Below, one piece after another: positions 58,487 through 64,000 of a stretch of DNA of 64,000 nucleotides. Below the pieces are notes generated by a model. The model made no database searches. It was not told the origin of the DNA and was given only the letters and a program-made list of their open reading frames with translations. The number at the start of each line of letters is the position of its first letter. The stretch's first letter is position 1. Both the position numbers and the translations under genes were made by a program. The stretch covers positions 62,001 to 126,000 of the forward strand of contig JADJTK010000012.1 of NCBI GenBank assembly GCA_016711225.1. Direction: 5' to 3'. Source of the DNA: Opitutaceae bacterium. Its GTDB lineage: Bacteria > Verrucomicrobiota > Verrucomicrobiia > Opitutales > Opitutaceae.

Positions 58487-60988
58487 GTGCCCGACCACCT
58501 GATCACGATCGCCGGTACAGTCCAGGGGGTGGGCTACCGTCCCTTTGTTGCCCGAATGGCCGCCCGCCTCGGCATCCGTGGCTGGGTGCGCAACGATCTC
58601 CACGGCGTCCAGATCCGGGCCTGCGTCGCGGGCCCCTCGCTCGAGGTCTTCACCCGCACCCTCCAGGAGGAGGCGCCTCCCGCCGCCCACGTCACCGCGA
58701 TTTCCGCACAACCGATCGCAACCGACCACGACCTCCCGCCAACCGACGACGGTTTCGCCATCCTCCCGAGCCCTGGGGCCGACGGCGCCGCCACGACCTC
58801 GGCCACTCCCGACCTCGCGCTCTGCGACGACTGCCGACGTGAACTCCTTGATCCAGAGAATCGTCGCCACGGTTATCCCTTCATCAACTGCACCAACTGC
58901 GGTCCGCGCTACTCGATCCTGCTGGAGCTGCCCTATGATCGTCCGCAGACGACGATGCACTCCTTCACGATGTGCCCGGAGTGTTCCCGCGAGTACAGCG
59001 ATCCGGCCGATCGCCGCTACCACGCCCAGCCCAACGCCTGCCCAGTGTGCGGTCCTCATCTCGACCTGCTCGACTCCGACGGCAAGAGCGTGCTCGGGCG
59101 CGATTCTGCGGCCAAGGACGGCGCCCCCGGCCTCCGCATCTCCGACGGTGGGGCGGGCTTTACGCCCGCCATTTCGACGTCCGACCCCATGCCGGGCGTA
59201 AAGCCCGCCCCACCACCAGAGCGCTTCTCCGCCCTCAACTCTTCCGCCCTCAACGTCGCCGCCGAAGCCCTTCTCGCCGGTCAGATCGTCGCCGTGAAAG
59301 GCATCGGCGGATTCCACCTCATGGTCGATGCCACCAACGAGGCGGCCGTGCTCGCGCTTCGGCGACGCAAGCACCGCGAAGAGAAGCCGCTGGCGGTGCT
59401 GTTCCCCGATCTCGCCGCGCTGCGCGTCGTGGCCGAAGTGCCTCCGGCATCCGCCGCTCTCCTCCAAAGCCCCGGAGCGCCCATCGTGCTACTTCGCCGA
59501 AGAGTCCCGCCGGGCCAGCCAAGCCCGTCCGAGTCCGCCGCCTCCCCCCTCGCACCTTCCATAGCCCCCGGCAATCCTTGGATCGGAGCTCTCCTGCCCT
59601 ACTCGCCACTCCACCACCTGCTGCTGGCCCGCGTCTCCCACCCGCTCGTGGCCACCAGCGCCAATCTCGCCGAGGAGCCCCTCTGTACCGACAACGCCGA
59701 ATCCCTCTCGCGCCTTCGCGGCATCGCCGACCTCTTCCTCATTCACGATCGGCCCATCGCCCGGCCGGTCGACGACTCCGTGCTCCGCCCAGCCCTCGCT
59801 GGCGCGCCGATCATACTCCGCCGTGCTCGTGGCTACGCTCCATTCGGGTTGCCCCTGCCAGCCGCTGCGCGCGGTGGCGAGCCGCTGCTTTGCGTCGGCG
59901 GTCACATGAAGAACACCGTGGCGCTGGCCACCGACTCCGCCGTGGTGCTCAGTCCGCACATCGGCGATCTGGCGACCGTCGCCTCGCAACAGGCCTTCCA
60001 GCGCCACATCGAGTGGCTCATCTCGCTTCAGCGTACACATCCCCGCACTATCGTCTGCGACGCCCACCCCGACTACGACTCGACCCGCTACGCCCGCGCC
60101 TCCGGTCTTCCTGTCACCACCGTTCAACACCACCTCGCCCACGTCTTTGCCTGCCTCTTGGAACACCCCAACGGTGGCCCCGAACAGGTCCTCGGTGTCT
60201 CGTGGGATGGCACTGGTTACGGCGGCGATGGCACCATCTGGGGCGGCGAGTTTATCCACATCGACCGGGTCGCCCGCACCGCCCGCCGCGTCGCGTGCCT
60301 GCGCCCCTTCCGTCTGCCCGGAGGTGATGCCGCGATCCGCGATCCGCGCCGCAGTGCGCTGGCTCTGCTATACGAACTGCACAGCGGCGAGCGCGAACCG
60401 CTCCGCCACGCGGCCGCCGCCCTCGGCATGCCACCCACCGAAGCGGAGACGCTGCTTACCCTCCTTGCCAGCGGTGCCCACTCCCCGATCACAACCAGTG
60501 CCGGCCGCCTCTTCGACGGCGTCGCCTCCCTGCTCGGGTTGGCGTCTCGCAACACCTTCGAAGGCCAGGCCGCCATGCAACTCGAGTTCGCCGCCGAACG
60601 CCGCGCCGGCGACATCGAGGCGCTGCCGTTTGCCCTCGCCACCGTCGCCCTTGCCGGGGGCAGCACACGCCTCGAGCTCGACTGGCGCCCCGCGCTCGCC
60701 GCCCTCCTCGCGCTGCGTGCCACCCACACCGCCGACCCCCTCGCTGCCCGCTTCCACCGCGGTCTCGCCAAGGCCATTGCCGCCGTGTCGAGTACGATTG
60801 GAGTCGGCAGCGTCGCGCTGACCGGCGGGTGCTTCCAGAACCGCCTCCTGCTCGCCGGCGCAGGCGAGCGCCTTACCGCCGCCGGTTTCACCGTGCTGCG
60901 CCACCGCGAGCTCCCGCCCAACGACGGCAACCTTGCTGCCGGCCAGGCCCTCGCCGCCCGCCTGGGCGTTACCGAGGTCGCCGGTTAA
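58487..60988 (+). CDS. hypF: Carbamoyltransferase HypF
   Basis: 833 residues, longer than the usual 750-800. HypF transfers a carbamoyl group to HypE for cyanide synthesis. Domains: acylphosphatase (1-90, QGVGYRPFV), two zinc-finger motifs (C113/C116/C135/C138 and C163/C166/C185/C188), YrdC-like (from about 265, AVKGIGGFHLMVDATNEAAVLALRRRKHREEKPLAV), and a Kae1-like C-terminal domain (GVSWDGTGYGGDGTIWGGEF, ALTGGCFQNRLL). Between fingers and YrdC lies a 50-residue insertion whose centre (residues 221-243) is encoded by a REP-like palindromic pair, kept in frame. Start is GTG. Confidence 0.95.
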   Translation: MPDHLITIAGTVQGVGYRPFVARMAARLGIRGWVRNDLHGVQIRACVAGPSLEVFTRTLQEEAPPAAHVTAISAQPIATDHDLPPTDDGFAILPSPGADGAATTSATPDLALCDDCRRELLDPENRRHGYPFINCTNCGPRYSILLELPYDRPQTTMHSFTMCPECSREYSDPADRRYHAQPNACPVCGPHLDLLDSDGKSVLGRDSAAKDGAPGLRISDGGAGFTPAISTSDPMPGVKPAPPPERFSALNSSALNVAAEALLAGQIVAVKGIGGFHLMVDATNEAAVLALRRRKHREEKPLAVLFPDLAALRVVAEVPPASAALLQSPGAPIVLLRRRVPPGQPSPSESAASPLAPSIAPGNPWIGALLPYSPLHHLLLARVSHPLVATSANLAEEPLCTDNAESLSRLRGIADLFLIHDRPIARPVDDSVLRPALAGAPIILRRARGYAPFGLPLPAAARGGEPLLCVGGHMKNTVALATDSAVVLSPHIGDLATVASQQAFQRHIEWLISLQRTHPRTIVCDAHPDYDSTRYARASGLPVTTVQHHLAHVFACLLEHPNGGPEQVLGVSWDGTGYGGDGTIWGGEFIHIDRVARTARRVACLRPFRLPGGDAAIRDPRRSALALLYELHSGEREPLRHAAAALGMPPTEAETLLTLLASGAHSPITTSAGRLFDGVASLLGLASRNTFEGQAAMQLEFAAERRAGDIEALPFALATVALAGGSTRLELDWRPALAALLALRATHTADPLAARFHRGLAKAIAAVSSTIGVGSVALTGGCFQNRLLLAGAGERLTAAGFTVLRHRELPPNDGNLAAGQALAARLGVTEVAG
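59148..59213. repeat. REP-like palindromic pair, family 3, inside hypF
   Basis: Facing units GTGGGGCGGGCTTTACGCCC at each end of a 66-bp block (22 codons). Each unit has a GGCGGGC/GCCCGCC-type stem with a TTTAC loop. The block stays open in the hypF frame and encodes a Gly/Pro-rich linker (GGAGFTPAISTSDPMPGVKP). Confidence 0.85.
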
Positions 60989-61082
60989 GCCCGGCACATG
61001 AAACCCGAATCATTGCCGCAACCTCGGCCCCACGGGGTATCCGTCCTTGTCGGGCCGCAGGCAAATCGCTAGAGAACTGCGA

Positions 61083-63575
61083 ATGCTCGCTTCTACCCTA
61101 GAGCGACTCATCCGCAGCCTGCGCCCCAGCCGGGATTTGCCGCTTCGTGTCCAGGTCTTCCGATTGGTCTGCGTGACCGTTGCGGTGCTATGCCTAGGGG
61201 TTGTCGTCCCGGCGAACCTGTTCCAGAACCTGCCACCGCAGATCAATTTCGGCGTCGCCCTTTTCGGCCTGGTCGGCGCCTCCTTCCACTTCGCCTCGTG
61301 CCGAGGCCGGCACCATGTCGCCGCCCTTCTGCTTGTCGCCGTGGTGCTGTTGGATGTGATCTGGTTCTGGAACGCGGGTTCCCAGGGCAGCCTCACCTAC
61401 TTCTACTTCCCCGTCCTCCTCTATATTCTTGGTCTGTTCCGTGGCCGTACACAATGGATACTGACTCTCGGCCTCGTCCTTAATGTCGTGGCGCTCTTCG
61501 CCCTCGAGAGCCTGTTCCCCGATTGGGTCACTCCCTTCCAGAGTGCGACCGACCGCTTGATCGATCACGTGACGGGGATCTTCTGCAGTATTGCCACCGC
61601 CGCCGCCATCTCCACCGCGATTCTCACCGCCTACGACCGCGAACAGGAGCACATCAAACAAATCGCCACGCGGCTTTTCACCAGCGAACAGACCTACCGC
61701 GAGATCTTCAACTCCACCAGCGACGCGCTCTTCATCTACGACGTCGACGGTCACTTGCTCGATCTCAACGACCGGGCCTGCGCCCTGTTCGGGGTCGACC
61801 GGCAGACCGGCCTCACCCTGTCGATCGCCGACCGGAGCCTTGGGACCAGCCCGTACTCCCCGACTGAGATCGAAACGAGGCTGGCGCAGGCCCGGGCCGG
61901 CCAGACCCCGGTCTTCGAGTGGCGCAGCCGGCGCCACGATGGCACGCTGTTTTGGTCGGAGGTTGCCTTGCGGGCGTGCCAGATCGGCGGCCAACCGCGG
62001 GTGATCAGCTCCATTCGCGACATCTCCGACCGCAAGGAAGCCGAGGAGGCAACCCGCAAGAACGAGGAGCGATTGCGGCTGGCCTTGACCGCCTCCGCGC
62101 AGGGTTGGTTCGAGATGAACATCCAGTCCGGCCTCGGGGTTTCGAGCCCGGAGTACCTGCGCATCATCGGTGAGGACCCGGCCACGTTTCGCACCACTGT
62201 GCAGAACTGGATCCAGGAGATTCATCCGGAGGATCGGGCAGGGGTGGTCCAATCCTACAACGAGTGCGCCGCCACCGGCGAGACGCGCACCAGCGATTAC
62301 CGTCGCCGAACAAGATCCGGTGCCTGGAAATGGATCCGCTCGGTCGGAAAAGTCGTCGAATACGATGATGCCGGCAGGCCGTTGCGGATGTGCGGTACCC
62401 ATACCGATATCACCGAGCGCAAGGATCTGGAGTTGCGCCTCCAGCAAAGCCAGCGTCTGGAGGCGGTCGGCACGCTGGCCAGCGGCGTGGCACACGATCT
62501 CAACAACATCCTCACGCCGCTGTTGCTGGCCATCAATCTCCTGCGCGACAAGCTAACCGCGCCGGAGGACCTCGAACTCGTCGCCATGCTCGAATCCGGA
62601 GGCAAGCGCGGAACCGGCATCGTCAGGCAATTGGCGGCTTTCGGCGGCGGGCCGACCAAACACCTGGAACCGGTCGCACCCGCGGATCTGCTGCGCGAAA
62701 CCGCCCAACTCCTCTGTCCCACCCTGCCAAACACAATCACTGTGGTGGTTCCAACAGCCTTCCCTCCCGGCAGCGTACTGGCCAACCCGACCCAACTGCA
62801 CCAGGTGCTCATGAACCTGTGCGTGAATGCCCGCGACGCGATGCCGGACGGAGGAACACTCACCCTGGGGATCGACCGCATCGACCTGCTTCCCGCCGCA
62901 CCGGAGCAGACCAACGCCCCTGCCGGCGGGCCCTATCTGGTCATGGCCGTGACCGACACCGGCCACGGCATCTCCCAGGAGAATCTGGATCGCATCTTCG
63001 ATCCATTCTTCACGACAAAGGCGGTGGGGCGGGGCACAGGTCTCGGCCTCGCTTCGGTACACGGCATCGTGAAGTCACACGGCGGATTCGTCCGGGTGGA
63101 AAGCGCTCCAGGCCGGGGTGCCACCTTCAGGGTGTTCCTGCCCGCGATCCCCGACTTGCCGCCAAAAGCCGCCGCCCCGACTCCCCAGGCCGCACCCACT
63201 CGGTCCGGCCGCGGTGAGTGTATTCTGGTGGTCGACGACGAGGAGACCGTCCGCAAGGTCACCCTCCGCCGTTTGGAACGAGAGGGCTATCGCGTATTGG
63301 TCGCCGACAACGGTGCGGAGGCCCTCCGGGTACTGCGAGCCCATGCGGCAGAGGTCCGGGTGGTGATCACCGACTTTCTGATGCCTGAAATGGATGGTCC
63401 TACCCTGGCCCCCCTGCTGCGGGAAATCGCCCCAAGCCTCAAAGTCATCGGAGTCTCCGGCAACGACCAGACCTCGCGCGCGGCGGAACTCAAGCAACTG
63501 GGTTTCGCCGAGATCCTCGCCAAGCCGTACGAAGGTGACGCGCTCCTTCAGGCTGTACGCCGCCAACTGGGATAG
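61083..63575 (+). CDS. Membrane hybrid histidine kinase, PAS-PAS-HisKA-HATPase-REC
   Basis: 830 residues from the ATG at 61083 (MLASTLERLIRSLRP); an upstream TTG at 61047 is less likely. Five to six hydrophobic helices occupy about residues 20-190. Two PAS domains follow (about 205-340 and 340-450, each ending DISDRK/DITERK), a HisKA of the HDLNN type with His at residue 471 (GVAHDLNNILTPLL), HATPase (NLCVNARDAMPDGG, GRGTGLGLASVHGIV), and a C-terminal receiver (CILVVDDEE, VVITDFLMPEMDG, LAKPYEGD). It is 94 bp downstream of hypF but is probably not part of the hydrogenase cluster. Confidence 0.92.
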   Translation: MLASTLERLIRSLRPSRDLPLRVQVFRLVCVTVAVLCLGVVVPANLFQNLPPQINFGVALFGLVGASFHFASCRGRHHVAALLLVAVVLLDVIWFWNAGSQGSLTYFYFPVLLYILGLFRGRTQWILTLGLVLNVVALFALESLFPDWVTPFQSATDRLIDHVTGIFCSIATAAAISTAILTAYDREQEHIKQIATRLFTSEQTYREIFNSTSDALFIYDVDGHLLDLNDRACALFGVDRQTGLTLSIADRSLGTSPYSPTEIETRLAQARAGQTPVFEWRSRRHDGTLFWSEVALRACQIGGQPRVISSIRDISDRKEAEEATRKNEERLRLALTASAQGWFEMNIQSGLGVSSPEYLRIIGEDPATFRTTVQNWIQEIHPEDRAGVVQSYNECAATGETRTSDYRRRTRSGAWKWIRSVGKVVEYDDAGRPLRMCGTHTDITERKDLELRLQQSQRLEAVGTLASGVAHDLNNILTPLLLAINLLRDKLTAPEDLELVAMLESGGKRGTGIVRQLAAFGGGPTKHLEPVAPADLLRETAQLLCPTLPNTITVVVPTAFPPGSVLANPTQLHQVLMNLCVNARDAMPDGGTLTLGIDRIDLLPAAPEQTNAPAGGPYLVMAVTDTGHGISQENLDRIFDPFFTTKAVGRGTGLGLASVHGIVKSHGGFVRVESAPGRGATFRVFLPAIPDLPPKAAAPTPQAAPTRSGRGECILVVDDEETVRKVTLRRLEREGYRVLVADNGAEALRVLRAHAAEVRVVITDFLMPEMDGPTLAPLLREIAPSLKVIGVSGNDQTSRAAELKQLGFAEILAKPYEGDALLQAVRRQLG

Positions 63576-64000
63576 CGGTCGCCAGTGACCGTTGCACGAA
63601 GGAGACTCAGGATCACACCACCTCCTGCGTCCTGCGACGGTGAACGCAACCGCAGCGGACCCGGCCGACGACGCCACCACTGCATGGACCCTATCGCGCA
63701 GCCGCCTCGGCCACCCCGCGGCCTCACACGATCCGAGCGGGCTATGGTGCCCCCGGTCCGTTGGCTTGGCCCGCATCCCCGTGGCATCATGACCCGTGCG
63801 CTCTTCATCCACCAACGGGTACGCCCGGAGGACCGCCAGCGCGGCAACCGGAAGGCTGCGACCTCGCCCACCGGCCCATCGCCAACCGGGGCGAAACCAA
63901 TCGGGTCAATCACCGCCTTCTCCCGGAGTTCCATGCCCCGGCCACCACGGCGGAAATCCACCGATTTCCCGGTCCGGAGCTCGGTCTCCAACTACTGTCC
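63576..64000. other. Terminal region without a recognisable gene
   Basis: Open frames are present on both strands but none has family resemblance, a signal peptide or a supporting start. A gene reaching in from beyond the edge cannot be excluded. Confidence 0.4.

Noticed and set aside
63548..63991. 147-codon minus-strand frame at the right edge
   Set aside because: Its sequence shows no family motif and overlaps the end of the kinase gene; other frames in the same place look equally uninformative.

Overview
The window is a high-GC bacterial chromosome segment. The gene set suggests a member of the Verrucomicrobiota, probably Opitutaceae-like. That placement is inferred from very large propeller-type hybrid histidine kinases, an SHD1-like secreted protein, a cellobiose 2-epimerase and palindromic and short-period intergenic repeats; no rRNA or other taxonomic marker is present.

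Layout. (1) 1-13401, minus strand: a respiratory complex I (nuo) operon in the order B-C-D-E-F-(small membrane protein)-G-H-I-J-K-L-M. nuoM is cut by the window edge and there is no nuoA next to nuoB. The junctions from nuoF to nuoL hold short-period degenerate repeats (mostly exactly 7 bp, once 8 bp) directly in front of the start codons, plus REP-like paired hairpins. (2) 13760-18169: a CNNM/HlyC-type membrane protein, tRNA-Ser(GGA), a REP-like cluster, a degraded gene remnant, DUF3024 and DUF429 proteins, and trpS. (3) 18287-35621: four head-to-tail paralogous hybrid histidine kinases with signal peptide, beta-propeller, membrane segment, HisKA, HATPase and two receivers. The first copy is broken by many indels and is almost identical to copy 2 over its catalytic half. 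Copies 2-4 share a leader with fixed spacing. (4) 35873-45872: a C39-like protein, secreted PepF oligopeptidase, a TapT/DTW protein, a cellobiose-2-epimerase-like lipoprotein, an SHD1-like secreted protein, an M29 aminopeptidase-SGNH hydrolase fusion, and an NAD(P)H oxidoreductase. (5) 46289-49513: a soluble multi-domain hybrid kinase ending in Hpt. (6) 49534-60988: a complete [NiFe] uptake-hydrogenase locus. On the minus strand the transcribed order is small subunit, large subunit, cytochrome b, maturation protease, hypE, a MazF-type toxin-antitoxin pair, hypC, hypD; hypA, hypB and hypF run divergently on the plus strand. The small subunit has the six cysteines typical of oxygen-tolerant (group 1d-type) enzymes. 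(7) 61083-63575: a membrane PAS hybrid kinase.

How the genes work together: the hydrogenase would feed electrons from H2 through cytochrome b to the quinone pool that complex I also reduces, so the window holds two electron-entry modules. The kinases form a large sensory block without any DNA-binding output domain nearby; the Hpt-bearing kinase is the only visible phosphotransfer intermediate.

The least conventional signal is the repeat architecture. Degenerate 7-bp or 8-bp arrays replace recognisable Shine-Dalgarno sequences before several nuo genes and trpS, some arrays are arranged as inverted pairs around GTAG-headed REP hairpins, and a REP-like pair is carried in frame inside hypF. Several frame anomalies (nuoE, kinase copy 1) could be real decay or sequence errors; the window alone cannot decide.
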